The notes beneath the pieces are model-generated. The model was given only the letters and a program-made list of their open reading frames with translations, did no database searches and was not told the DNA's origin. A stretch of DNA of 64,000 bases from Atherinomorus stipes (lineage: Eukaryota; Chordata; Actinopteri; Atheriniformes; Atherinidae): NCBI GenBank assembly GCA_023101725.1, contig JALJCO010010195.1, positions 434,001-498,000 on the forward strand, read 5' to 3'. Positions 14,993 to 26,400 of this stretch are shown here, piece by piece (positions within the stretch are counted from its first letter, which is position 1; every line of letters starts with the position of its first letter). The translations under genes and the position numbers were made by a program.

Positions 14993-16457
14993 GGCCCTCA
15001 TTTATCAAACGATCGTACGACGAAAATCTGTGCGTACGACCATTTCCACGCAAGACTCGGTATTTATCAATTTGAACGTGATCGTAGGATACGATCAAAT
15101 CTCACGACAGCTCTGAGTTCGTGTACGCAAGTTTGAGTCAGTGAGGGTTTGCAGCGCAGCGCAGCAGAACATGAAAATATTTATTTCCAAACCGCAAACT
15201 GTCATTTAAACATAAGTATTCAATAGCACTAAGATGAACCATTTGCAAAGAAAAAGGAAAAAGTGAATGTAGAATGTATTCCCAAAATTAAAAAATAGCT
15301 GTGACTGAATTTAATTCCTCCATTTTCTCAAAAATTATTAAAATCATTGACATATAGTTCTAGGAGACAAGTGCTTTGCACTCTTCGTGCATGTCCTTAT
15401 CCTGCTGGTAAAACTGCCACATAGGAGGAAGTAGGCATCAGTACGCACACACGCGCAGGTGCCCAGGTGGAGCGCTGCTTCGGGCTGCGAGAAGGCAGGT
15501 GGGTGTCGGACGGTCCGACTCGGACCCGGCGGGATGAAACGCTGCTTTAGACTCTGAGAAAATCTACAACACTCCTGTCTGTGCAGTGCTGCACATCGCT
15601 CGGCCGCTGGAGAGTTTTGATGCGCAGGAGAAGATGCGCCCGGGCCGCTCTGCAGCCCCCACTGGGCTAAATGGAGGAGACCGGAGCTGATCCATTTCTA
15701 ATAAGTATCAATCTTTGTTGTTGTGCTAGTCAGTAGACTGTCCTGCTTTGATGCGTTATATTTTTTCTGTCTCCTCTGGGTGGCTCGGATCTGACCGGCA
15801 TCCCCTGTCACCTGTTAGGCGAGCGGTTGGACTATGAGGAGGGGTAAGGGGGGGGGGGGGGGGGGGGGGGGGGCATCATCTTTTGGTGCTAAGTTTCATA
15901 TTGGACCACTTCTTCTTGACCCATTGGCTAAAGAATTGTGACGTTGCCATCGGATGTGGCCTATTATTAAATTTTATAGCTAATAAAACGAATAAACCAT
16001 ATCAGCCAGGCCTACATTTAGACTTTTATTAATATCTCAGCCGGTCGTTCAACAGCGGCGAGGCTGACTGATCCTCTTCCGTGCAGCGTTTTTGTGCACG
16101 TCTCTGACTCCGGTTTTTAAGCTGCCAAACAGCACATCTTTAATCTTTCTCACCTCACAAATGAGAAATTCTGTCTTGATCCCCCCAAAAGTTTATTTTT
16201 TGGCAGAATCTCTCCTCTCCACGGTTCAACCTCGCTGGGTGAAGCCTCATCATTATGCATGTTTAAGGGCGTAACCGTGGGCGTGACATTTAAATGACGA
16301 TAAATTTCAGCTGTGGAATTTATCAAGACTCTTTTGTTCGTACGACGAGATTGGACCGATACGAACGTTTTAATAAATCACACGTGGGTCCAATCGTACG
16401 ACCATTTTTCCGATCAGATGTGCGACCATTTTGACGATCGTTTGATAAATGAGGGCC
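14993..16457. mobile_element. Harbinger-like DNA transposon, probably non-autonomous
   Basis: Removing 14993-16460 restores the Tc1 phrase GGTCATTGTCTTG, which fixes the insertion. The ends are GGCCCTCATTTATCAAACG and its exact complement. The target duplication is ATT (14990-14992 and 16458-16460); because the ends are symmetric, a CATTG duplication with ends one base shorter fits equally well. A - strand relic at about 16049-16195 resembles a Myb/SANT-like protein, which PIF/Harbinger elements encode beside their transposase. No transposase was recognised. A 26-base G run is at 15848-15873. Confidence 0.65.
16049..16195 (-). pseudogene. possible Myb/SANT-like domain relic
   Basis: The - strand frame ending at the TGA 16051-16049 reads TEFLICEVRKIKDVLFGSLK followed by TGVRDVHKNAARKRIS. 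The spacing of EV, LFGS and the later basic stretch resembles the start of the Myb/SANT-like DNA-binding domain of Harbinger-associated and NAIF1-type proteins. There is no start codon, the tryptophan pattern is incomplete and the second half is missing. This call rests on short similarity only. Confidence 0.35.
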
Positions 16458-17577
16458 ATTGTCTTGTTAGAAAGTGAACCTTTGGCCCAGTCTGAGGTCC
16501 TGAGCACTCTGGAAGAGGTTTTCCTCCAGGATCTCTCTGTACTTGGTTGCATTCATCTTTCCTTTAATTGCAACTAGTCGCCCTGCCCTTGCAGCTGAAA
16601 AACATAGCATAGCATGCTGCTGCCACCACCATGTTTTACTGTTGGAATTGTATTGGGCAGGTGATGAGCAGTGCCTGGTTTTCTCCCACACATACCGCTT
16701 AGAATTTAACTCCAAAAATGTCAGTCTTGGTCCATCAGACCAGAGAATCATATTTCTCACAGTCTGGGAGTCTTTCATGTGTTTTTTTGGCCAACTCTAT
16801 GAGGGCTTTCATATGTCTTGCACTGAGGAGAGGCTTCCATTGGGCCACTCTGCCATAAAGCCCCGACTGGTGGAGGCTGCAGTGATAGTTGACTTTGTGG
16901 AACTTTCTCCCATCTCCTGCTGCATCTCTGGAGCTCAGCCACAGTGATATTTGAGTTTTTCTTTACCTCTCTCACCAAGGCTCTTCTCCCACAATTGCTC
17001 AGTTTGGCTGGACGACCGGGTCTAGGAAGAGTTCTGGTCGTCCCAAACTTCTTCCATTTAAGGACTATGGAGGCCATCGTGCTCTTAGGAACCTTTAGTG
17101 CTGCAGAAATTCTTTTGTAACCTTGTCCAGATCTGTGCCTCGCCACAATTTTGTCTCTGAGCTCCTTGAACAGTTCCCTTTTACCTCATGATTCTCATTT
17201 GCTTTGACATGCACTGTGAGCTACAAGGTCTTATATGGACAGGTATGTGCCTTTCCTAATCAAGTCCAATCAGTTTAATTAAACACAGCTGGACTCCAAT
17301 AATGGAGTAGAACCATCTCAAGAGGGATCAGAAAAAATGGACAGCAATGAGTTAAATGAGTGTCTGCAAAGGGTCTGAATAATGACCATGTGATATTTAT
17401 TTTTTTTTCATATAAATTTGCAAAAGTTTTTACATTTCTATTTTCTTCTGTCAAGATGGGGTGCTGACTGTACATTAATGAAAAATGAAATGAATTTTTT
17501 TTATTTTAGCAAATGGCTGCAATGACACAAAGAGTAAAAAGTTTAAAGGGGTCTGAATACTTTCTGTACCCACTGTA

Positions 17578-19288
17578 TGTAGCACATTATGTGATTGTTG
17601 TTTTTACAAGCCATTACTGGTAAATGGTTCTTACACTTTGTAAAAATAGCAACTGTCATCTGAAATCTTTCGACAGTAAGCTAGCCTCTGGGTTAGCTCA
17701 CCTTTACCTAATTAAATATCTTTAAGCAAACAAGAAAGGCTTCACTGGCTGCAAAGTGGAAGAAGAAATCTTCATGGTTGTTTTTCAGCAAAGTTTTTCT
17801 AATTGGCATTCATTTAATATGTTTAAGGAGTTTGAATGTGAGTTTATCGAACTTAGCTTTGCATTGCTACACCAGGGTAGCCTTAAAGAGGATGTTTAAG
17901 TGTTTTAACATTGATCTTATGAGCAGCTGAAAAAAACAAATTGTTCTTCAGTAACAAGTTGTGTCAAAATATTCTCAAAGGATATAGTTTTGACAGGGAT
18001 CACAGTTAGGCCTTCCTCCAAGCCTCATACATTAAACACACTGTACAAACTGTAAATAATATCTTTGGTCATGTTAGTGAACTTTTTGCTGTCTGTGTCG
18101 CAGCACAGATTGATGGATGAACATTTTCATTGGGGATGCAACGCTACAACTGAACCCTGCTACTCAAACTAGGCTTTCCATCCTGATCTCACACTTGGTA
18201 TACGGTTTGTAATTCTATAGGAGAAATGGGGGGTTTGAACAAACAAGTTTCAGGGAGGAGGCTTGGGGGGTATGCATTTCACCACTCTCTGCTACAGTAT
18301 TAAATAGCTTCCCTTCACATGCCTGTCCCCTTGTAATCAATAATGTTAGAATAACACCTGAAACACAGAAGCCGTCGTAACCTGTCACCCTTTTACACCC
18401 AAATTTACCCGCACACGCACACAAACTCAAATCATCCATCATTCATTATCTGCCAAGTAGCAGCCCAGACAGCACTTATATGAACACCATGCAGTTGCAC
18501 AGCTTCCAGGCATCATCAATCACCTGGACCCACCAGAGGGGTTTTGTGGACGGGACGCACATGCAGCTGACCAGATCCACACCAGTGCACAGACTGGACA
18601 CACACAGACTTAGCTCATGGGGTGGACAAACACAAACACATGTAAAACACAGGTCATTGACAAGAACATACAGGGTGTAGCGCTGGAAGAGGTTCACCAC
18701 CCTCTCTGACCCTAAGTTGAGTAATAATTTTCCACCTTTAATCCACATTCTTAATTAAATCCTTGCTTTTTTTTCCAGCCGCTCTCACCAGACTCATTCC
18801 TTCTGTTGTACCTCTCCTGCTATGTGGATTATGTTTGCAGTGCAGTGTATAAATAGTGCTGAGTAGGTGGCCTTGTAATGGAAACACAGATATACAGATA
18901 TCAAAGGCTTAGTCCCCCTTCATTCAGATTCTACGCACATTAATCAGGGCTTGTGTGTTTCACAGATGTTTCTCAGCACATGTGTGTCTGTATATTTGAG
19001 GTGGTAAATGTGCATTATTGGCACCCATGCGAGCCTGTCTGGAAATGTGTGCATGTGCCTGTCATGCAGCAGGTGAAAACATATGGCAGCTCAGTTTATA
19101 TTTTCTCACAGAAACAGGCGCAGTAAAAGTTTTATGTTCGCTTGAAGATGTTTATGTGCATAGCTCAATCACCACAAGGATTTGTGCTTCCATGCAACAA
19201 CTTTCCTTTTCCATTTCCAAGATGAACAAAAGAAATTAAAACTTGGGTCTGATTTAAAATGGTCACTTTTGCTCTGAAACCTTCCTAT
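17578..19288. other. non-coding, nothing recognised
   Basis: Lies between the interrupted Tc1 element and the Kolobok-like element. Overlapping frames on both strands at 18480-18750 are low-complexity (CACACA-rich) and are not called. Confidence 0.5.
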
Positions 19289-20203
19289 TTAAAGGGACTA
19301 GAGGCATGATTAAAGGCCTCCTTCCACTGAAAACCCGATTAACTTGCTCCTTCTGAAATACGGAGGGTTTCCCCTTGTTTACTTACACATGCTGACTTGC
19401 TAGCGTTGCGTTCCCCCCAGTCGGCTGTGCTCTCTCATCAGAGAAACAATACAAAGAAAAGAGCGAATCGGGTACAGCCTCGCACTTCTACGTCACATTG
19501 CAAATAGCGTATCCCACGTGGGGTTTCTATCTGTCCATTGGAAGGCAGGTAACCCTCCACTACACACTTGAAGTAAAGACAGCACGACTGTAGCTTTGGA
19601 GTTGAGAAGCTAATTAGCTTACTGTTTGTCAGCATGGCGGAACAAATGGCTCTATGGATCAGCGCGAGCCTACGTCACAACCCGGAATTCACGTGACCAT
19701 GAAGCTGGTCCCGGTGAAAACATGCTTCGTATTTGAACGGCGTCTGATGGACTATGACCCTCAAAAACTGCTTTTGCACTCTTTTTAATTTTTTTTCTCC
19801 GCCGGTCTGTCTTTGAAATATTATAATCCAGTTATACTGAAAGTCTTACTGCCGACGCTAGAAGAACATACGAAGCTAAACTAGTATCTGTTGGACTAAG
19901 TGATGCCATCTTCTGCTGCTACAGCCTGGTTAGACGAACCTACCTGTACATAACAGCCTGATGATCAGTTTCCCGATCTCATGATGTATTTGGTTTCATC
20001 AGGTAAGCCCCGTGTTCAAGCCATTTATTTTTTATAGAATATTAATTTTCCCCGGATTTTTAAGAAATGGTGGTATTTCTTTGATGTACTTCTCAGGAGT
20101 TTACTCTCATTGATAAAGCTATAAATTACCGGCAGTCTCATCTGTATGTAACTGGTTATGACTGTGCATGTTTATAACGCTGCAAATGCCTTTCTGCCGC
20201 TTT

Positions 20204-20690
20204 TTATGCTTTTATTCTTATGTGGGAACATTGATGGCAGTAATCTGGATGAACGTGATCGTTAACAGTCCTGAGGAGACGGGAACAGCGGGCGGCGCTG
20301 TGATTCTGTACATCCACTGATTTAATGGTTCTTTCTATCATCTGTGCAAAAACAACTACAGGGTTTAAACAGTGAGACCACATTATATGCTTTTTTTTAT
20401 CAGTAACAAAGTGATCTGAACATATTGTTAGATGTTTCCATGGTTTCCAGCGTGAACTGTCAGCATTTATGGGCTTGATAGCAGCTAGCCACTTAGCATG
20501 TTGTTCGGGACTTTTTCTGTTGTTTTGGGAACTGGAACAAACATATTCTCTTGTCCGTGTGATAGATATGTTTATGGCAGCCATACACAGCGGGACTTCT
20601 CGGTATTTCCAAAGTAGAATAAACGAAGATTGACGAGTAATGAAGCAGGTAATTCAGTGGCTCCTCTATGCAACGAAGCCATGTTTTCAC
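20204..20690 (-). pseudogene. THAP-domain transposase fragment, frameshifted
   Basis: One - strand frame (about 20600-20493) reads YGCHKHIYHTDKRICLFQFP, which resembles the start of a THAP zinc finger (GC... then a FxFPK element). An overlapping frame (20584-20204) continues SPEQHAKWLAAIKP and then LTICSDHFV, the conserved W and C-x2-H of THAP domains. The domain is therefore split by a frameshift at about 20510-20530. The catalytic part of a transposase was not found. THAP domains form the DNA-binding end of Kolobok and P-type transposases. Confidence 0.55.
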
Positions 20691-20758
20691 CTGTTACCTA
20701 ACCGGATGTGACGAATTTGGCGAAAATTCCCGGATGCTCGCGGTGTCATCAATCCATA

Positions 20759-21898
20759 GGGGATTATCACGCTTCCGTGTTCCGAACTTCCGGTTTTAAA
20801 CAGTTAGACGGCCCACTTCCGGTCCAGTTCAATGTCCCTGCTTTACTTCGTAGATAACGTGAATAAACGCCAACCCTACTAAAATTTTCACGGATTCCAG
20901 ACTGAAGTGATACTAAGGAAGAAGTGGATCAAAGCGATTCTCCAGAGTGAAGGGCCGAACTTTATAATAAAACAACGTAGCATGTTTGTTTGTAGCTGGT
21001 GGGGCACAACACCGGCATGCTAGCATTAGCCAGCTAGCGTTTACCGACGTGCTTAACTTTTTGCGTCTTAAAACACATATACATCTGAAAATCGGGTCTG
21101 TACCCCCCCCCCCCCCCCCCCCCCCGTTTCCAGTGGAACAACTGGGTACTGCCAAGAAAGGAGACGCTTTCAGATGCTTGTGTGTTTTCAGCCGCACAAA
21201 GTTAGGCACGTCATCAAGCTGGCTAATGCTAACTGGCTAACAGTAGTCCGCCAGCTACTACTCTGTTAAACTTTGTAAATCGGATAAACGCCAATGCCAA
21301 GTTTTCATTCCAGACTGAAGTGATGCTAAGGAAGAAGTGGATCAAAACAACCGATTCGCAGCGGTGAAGGACCGAACTTTATAATAAAACGACACACGTT
21401 TGTTTGTGGCCGGCAGACTGCGCAGTCGTGTTAGCCTGTAAGCATTAGCCAGCTCGATAACGTGCCTAACTTTGTGCGGCTGAAAACACACAAGCATCTG
21501 AAAGTGTCTCCTTTCTTGGCAGTCCCCAGTTGTTCCACTGGAAACGGGGAGGTACAGACCCGATTTTCAGATGTTTGTGTGTTTTAAGACGCACAATGTT
21601 AAGCACGTCAATAAACGCTAGCTGGCTAATGCTAGCATGCTGTGAAGTGCCGGTGTTGTGCCCCACTGGCGACAAACAAACGTGTGTTTTATTATAAAGT
21701 TTGGCCCTTCTCCGCGGCGAATCGATCGCTTTGATCCACTTCTTCCTTAGTATCATTTCAGTCTAGAATGAAAACTTGAATATGTTTGGAGTTTATCCAA
21801 TTTAAACAGTATAACAGAGCAGGAACGGCTGTCGTTAACATGGCCCGGAAGAGGAAGTGTCCAAAATCGGGGAACTTCCGGTAAGCGTGATAATCCCC
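20759..21898. mobile_element. nested 1.14 kb inverted-repeat element with TA target
   Basis: Starts GGGGATTATCACGCTTCCG after TA (20757-20758) and ends GGTAAGCGTGATAATCCCC before TA (21899-21900). The interior contains three related copies of one unit: direct at about 20895-21230, direct at about 21305-21500 and inverted at about 21500-21775, recognised by CCAGACTGAAGTGATACTAA and AAGAAGTGGATCAAA. It has no recognisable coding sequence. A 23-base C run is at 21103-21125. Confidence 0.7.
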
Positions 21899-22622
21899 TA
21901 TTTCCTGTCTGTAACGAAATAAGAGCGGAGGGCGGAGCTTCCTTCATACACTGATGGGAGGCAGCCAATCAGACGGAAATTCATGAGAAGGACCCGGAAA
22001 AGCCTGCCGTTGGACCACAAGCCTCTCTTCTAGTATACAAATACAGCTGGATACAAAGCAACTAGAAGGTTTTTTTAAACAGAAACAATGCAGAATGCAT
22101 TCAATAATAATGGAGAACACAAAAATATTAATGAAATGACCATGGAAGTACAACTTTCAGAAACGAAACTCGCGACTGCCACGACCGGCGCTTCAGGTAA
22201 CTGCAGCCAAGAGTCAAGCCACCACGGGAGCGTGCACAAACTGAAGCTATAATGTTGTTTACTACGCTTTTTCTTCATACTTACAATTTTTAATGGTCTT
22301 TCAGTTGATCTGGATCGTGTGCTGAAGGCAGAAGAATCCATACCTATCGCTTACAGTGTTTGAATATACCGCAACCGTCTTCTTCCTGTATCAAAACCGC
22401 GGATGTAGCGTCATTTGACGTCACGTCCGCAGGCAGTGCGGGAAATTCGGCCACCGAATTGCAGCGCATTTTGCAGCACACAGCCTGTTCAAGGCAACGG
22501 AGAGAAATGTGGATGGAAACGTTTTTTTTTTTGTATTTAGTGCTTCATCACCCATTAGTATCAAGAAAAATGGACATGCATGTTTGTTTGTTTTTTTAAA
22601 TTCCTGCCTCTAGCCCCTTTAA

Positions 22623-25574
22623 GTGAAAAGACCTGGAAGTCTTGAGTAGCTATGATGTTGAGAGATGGATAAATAATCTAAATATTAAGAAAAGGGGTTT
22701 TGTTTCTTCTTTTATCATCTTCTGTGGCGTAAGAATCACTGGACCAGTCTTTATAAAAGAAAAGATGACTATTCTGTCCCATAATTCCTTGTGACTGTAA
22801 CAGACAAAGCAACACTTAAATTGTTGTCATACAGTCCTTCTGACTGGGATTCATGGAAATCAGTAGCCTGAACAAAATATTTCACTTTCATTGTGTGGAA
22901 TGTGTTTTTGACTAACTTAAGTTTCGTACTACAGATGTGCACATCACAACTTAGTGTTGAGAATAATTGGATTCTTCATGGTACAGTCAGCTTTTCCTGA
23001 GTCCTGAAGAATTCCCCTACCATCTTTCCTCAACCTCATGTCATTTTCCAACAAGGTAAAGGGAGAGTACCTTGGATAACAAACTATAGGAGTGGATTTT
23101 TCTGGCAGCTCAATCGTACCCAGAGACTCACTACAGGTAAAGGTGCATATGACATAGCCCTAAAAACATTATCAGCTCTGCTTTTTCCATTATCCTCAGT
23201 TATGGGACTCTTAGTGTATTTTAGTGTACATCTGGTCCCCTTTCCTTAATCCCATTCCCATGACCTGCTTCTTCTCAAATGGCAGTCCACAGTCTTATCT
23301 TAATGTGAGGACAGCCTCTCTGTATATACACTCAATATGGTCTTACAATTATTTTTTTCCTCTAATTCAAATTTGTCATTCATCATTGAACAGTCCTAAG
23401 CTACTGAATTAAGTCATATATTTTCCCAGTTTGTAAGGTTATTTGTTTTCTGTTCATTCTTTGTTAGCTTTTTCTCAAAGCACTGGACAAATCTGAAATC
23501 TCTGAGAAAATATTTACCTCTTACCATTTTTTAAGATTTTTTTCAACCATCTTACCTGCAGAGCTTGTGTAACACTTGAACTCTTGGTGTAAAAAGATTG
23601 ATTTTAAGGCAGTGGTGTCAACATGACAACAGAATTTGAACAATTGAGCGCAGAAATTGGGGTCAGCTTATCTTGTTTTCTGTCATTTTCAGCAAAGTGG
23701 CTGAGCCCCGATACAGCAAAGTGTCATGACTCTACAAATAAGAGCAAATCACATAAATGTCACCATTTTGCCTGGTTACATCATATTTGTGATTAAGTAA
23801 ATGTTTCACTTTCCAGCGTGACCCAAGAGTCAAGGCAGAGAGTGACAATTGCAGCTATAAATGTCGTGAATGCTGTGGTGCTGAAAGCAGCGTCTTGAGT
23901 GCTGCGGCTGCTGGGACACACAAGTGAGCTGTAAACTGCAAGCAAAAGTGTGCAAATGACCCAAATCAGCATGTGGAGCAGAGTAAAGTCAACATTTAAC
24001 AGAAGGCACAGCAGTCCATGGAAAGTCATAAGAATGCTCTCACCCACAGGCCCCGCTGAGGATTTCGTCTGTGATTTTTTGGCCACTTGGGGGCAGCGAT
24101 AGGGTTGATATAGTAAAAGTGTACGCATCAGTTACCTAAACATCGCCAGCTTGGACTTCCATTAACTTCTATAATTACTCAGTTAAGTTTGGTTTGGTTC
24201 TGTCATGTTATTCCAAATGGGTAAACCTGGCTTACAGTCAGAGGATGAAGCAAAAACACAAAAACAAATGCTTGGAAACAAAAATGATTAAATGTTTAAT
24301 CCTACAACAAAATAATAAATATATGGGAAAAGTTGGATATGTGCAGGTTAAGCAACATTATTACAGTGGAAGCAAAGATGTTTCTATTCTTCTTGCACTT
24401 GAATCAAAATCTTAGACCTAAGCCAGAGCACAAAGCTGGTTCAGAGTCAGAATCCGCTCTCACACAAGCTACAGCCCTGAATTTTTGCCACATTACACAC
24501 ACGAGATGCATGTCCAAATTACTCAGATTGGACACTGTGCAGATGTTGCTATCTTCAGAGTATGAAACTTGGATCAATTTAGAATGACCCATTGCATGAG
24601 TAAGTATCCACAAGTATGCGCAAGTCTGTGTTCATGATTTTTTTCTTTGTAAATTCCATTTATTATTAATTATTCTATCTTATTTACTCATTTCATTTGA
24701 AAATGGAGGTACTGGACATCCAAATATGTGTTGTATGGCAATGCAGTCCCATTCAAGAATGTAACAACTGCAGTTAAAATGACAAAAAATGAATTTGCCT
24801 TTAAGTACGGGGACTTTCTTGTTTTGTATTATGTAAAACTTTACTGATTATAAAAATACTCCACTTTTAAAGAGTGAAAAATTTTGATGATGAAGAAAAT
24901 TATGGATGGTGGTAAAAATCCATATGTTATACAAAAGGTCCTTGATAAATTATCTTATAGTCTTTTACCTCACAACCTCCCTGCCACTCATCATTGGCCA
25001 GTGTTACATGCTTAGTCATGGCCCCATTAGATGGGTTTCCCATTTACAAACATTGGTAGTTGCGAGCGCAAATGGGGGACAAAAAGCCTGAACTTGTACT
25101 GCAGTCTATGGCCACACACACACTCATATCATTCACAAAAAGGTAAAGTAACCTGATGAAACAAGCAGATTTTGTTGTGTTTTACATTCTATACATTGTA
25201 TAAATCTGTATTTTGATGAAAAATAAAAAATACAGACTCAGTGTTGCTGTTTTGTGTTTCTATTACCATTATACTTACTTGACAAGGAAGTCATCGCCCG
25301 GAAATGACATTTTCATGTTAAAACATGGATATGTTGGACCTCATTTGAAATTTACCTGAAAACTTAGTTTCGAAAGTGGCCTAAACTTTTGTTTAGGCTC
25401 TTTGTTCAAAGCAAAATAGGCCACAACAATCCGGTGTCCTCAGCAAGTTTAGTTTTGCTCTGGTGTTGTCTTCACCACCTTCACACAGGAGCAGACTTTC
25501 ACTACTTTTGGATTAAACCAGGCGAAGACCACATCAACACTACAGTACATTTGAAAAGGAGGCAATTCCAACTG
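22623..25574. other. non-coding, possible old repeat at 23.8-24.15 kb
   Basis: A GC-richer block at 23810-24130 holds a 111-codon - strand frame with a hydrophobic stretch. The phrase TTGGGGGCAGCGATAGGGTT near 24090 looks like parts of fish repeats I have seen but cannot name. The rest is featureless. Confidence 0.4.
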
Positions 25575-25578
25575 TTAA

Positions 25579-26200
25579 AGGGATATTGTGTAAGTTCTCC
25601 TGTGTTTAATTCACAAAAACTGATTATTTGGTTCAAAAGTGTTTTTTCATTAATCAGTAATCACTCCCATCAACAAACTGAAGTGCTCCTCTAAGTTCTA
25701 AATTTGCCGTCCGTATCATTCATTTACACATCAAGCGGGGCGGCTCGGTGGAGGCTGCCATGTCGTATCGCCATGTTTTTGCGTTCGGGAGAAGCGTGAC
25801 AGCAGGAAAACACAGAAAGTCACCGGACACACCGGAGTTTTCAGTTCAGTTCGAGGTAATGCCTTTGAAAAGTCAACGCGCTGCAGTGGGGAGAAACCAG
25901 CGTCTCACTGATGCTGCGTTCAGGTGCAGTCGGGCAGACGGCCGTTGGTAACAAACCAGATGTCATTTTAATCAATGAAGCCGAGCGAAAGACGGTAAAA
26001 CATGGGTCAGGGAAAACAATACGACATCGCCATGACAACAAATCAGATGTGGACTGATGTCACTGTAACTGACGGACCACATCTTCACATAGAGGCCGGT
26101 GATAACTTTACATGCAGCGGCTGTCGTCGGTCTGCCCGGTTTCACGCGAACGCAGCATGAAAAGTACGAGGGAGCTGCTCCCGATTACACAGTGTCTCTT
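25579..26200. mobile_element. TTAA-target non-autonomous element, 622 bp
   Basis: The left end AGGGATATTGTGTAAG and the right end (complement) AGAGACACTGTGTAATC are inverted repeats, flanked by TTAA at 25575-25578 and 26201-26204. The centre (25735-26100) is richer in GC and CpG than its surroundings. No transposase was seen. Its ends resemble the two other TTAA elements in the window only in their first few bases. Confidence 0.7.
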
Positions 26201-26214
26201 TAAGGACAAACCTG

Positions 26215-26400
26215 CACTGCAGCTGGTAAGTCTCACTGCTTGTCTAACATAATGCTTTATTATGTGTGGCAGGACAAAGGAGGGCCTCGGTGGGATTTGA
26301 TCCCCAAACTCCCAAGTGAGAGTTATATGCGCTAACCAGTCAGCCAAAGCAACCAAGTAGCCAGGGCACATGTTCACTCGGAGGCATAGTGACATGACCG
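26215..26400 (-). repeat. tRNA-like SINE fragment
   Basis: On the - strand, TGGCTGACTGGTTAGCGCA (about 26344-26326) resembles an A box and GGGGATCAAATCCC (about 26307-26294) a B box and T arm. The putative acceptor arms do not pair and the T stem is short, so it is a tRNA-derived retroposon head rather than a working tRNA. No tail or target duplication was identified. Confidence 0.4.

Larger units (their letters stand above)
14750..17190 (-). pseudogene. Tc1-like transposase pseudogene
   Basis: Reading leftwards on the - strand, the N-terminal region is ARHRSGQGYKRISAALKVPK with KWKKFGTTRTLPRPGRPAKLS and RRALVREVKKN (17146-16950), the paired-type DNA-binding region. LKDSQTVRN-ILWSD (16778) opens the catalytic core, with the first catalytic Asp in [21 protein letters not shown] and LEENLFQSAQDLRLGQRF follow (16640-16470). 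The C-terminal part is left of 14990. The start region and several points are frameshifted, and the Harbinger-like insertion separates the C-terminal portion. Confidence 0.88.
14508..17575 (-). mobile_element. Tc1-like transposon, interrupted by a Harbinger-like element
   Basis: Ends are CAGTGGGTACGGAAGGTATT at the left and its complement AATACTTTCTGTACCCACTG at the right, with TA duplications at 14506-14507 and 17576-17577. The inverted repeats run for well over 100 bases, including the mirrored blocks GCAGCCATTTGCTAAAAT and TTTTAGCAAATGGCTGC. Excluding the insertion the element is about 1.6 kb. The transposase gene is on the - strand. Confidence 0.93.
19293..22618 (-). mobile_element. Kolobok-like TTAA element, 3.3 kb, decayed
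   Basis: The left end AGGGACTAGAGGCATGA and right end (complement) AGGGGCTAGAGGCAGGA are inverted repeats. Both are flanked by TTAA (19289-19292 and 22619-22622). TTAA targets, purine-rich termini and a THAP-domain relic inside on the - strand together match the Kolobok superfamily. A second inverted-repeat element is nested at 20759-21898. The interior is relatively CpG-rich and has several ACGTCA and CCGGAA motifs. Confidence 0.7.

Noticed and set aside
16543..16947. 134-codon + strand open frame as a gene
   Set aside because: It is the antisense of the Tc1-like transposase pseudogene.
20913..21240. Open frames on both strands with a Gly or Pro run
   Set aside because: The runs are translations of the 23-base C tract inside a transposon with inverted repeats.
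23793..24128. 111-codon - strand open frame with a hydrophobic stretch as a small membrane protein
   Set aside because: No start context, splice sites or family resemblance; the block looks like an old interspersed repeat.
26290..26350. tRNA gene on the - strand
   Set aside because: The acceptor arm does not pair and the T stem is too short, so a working tRNA is not supported.
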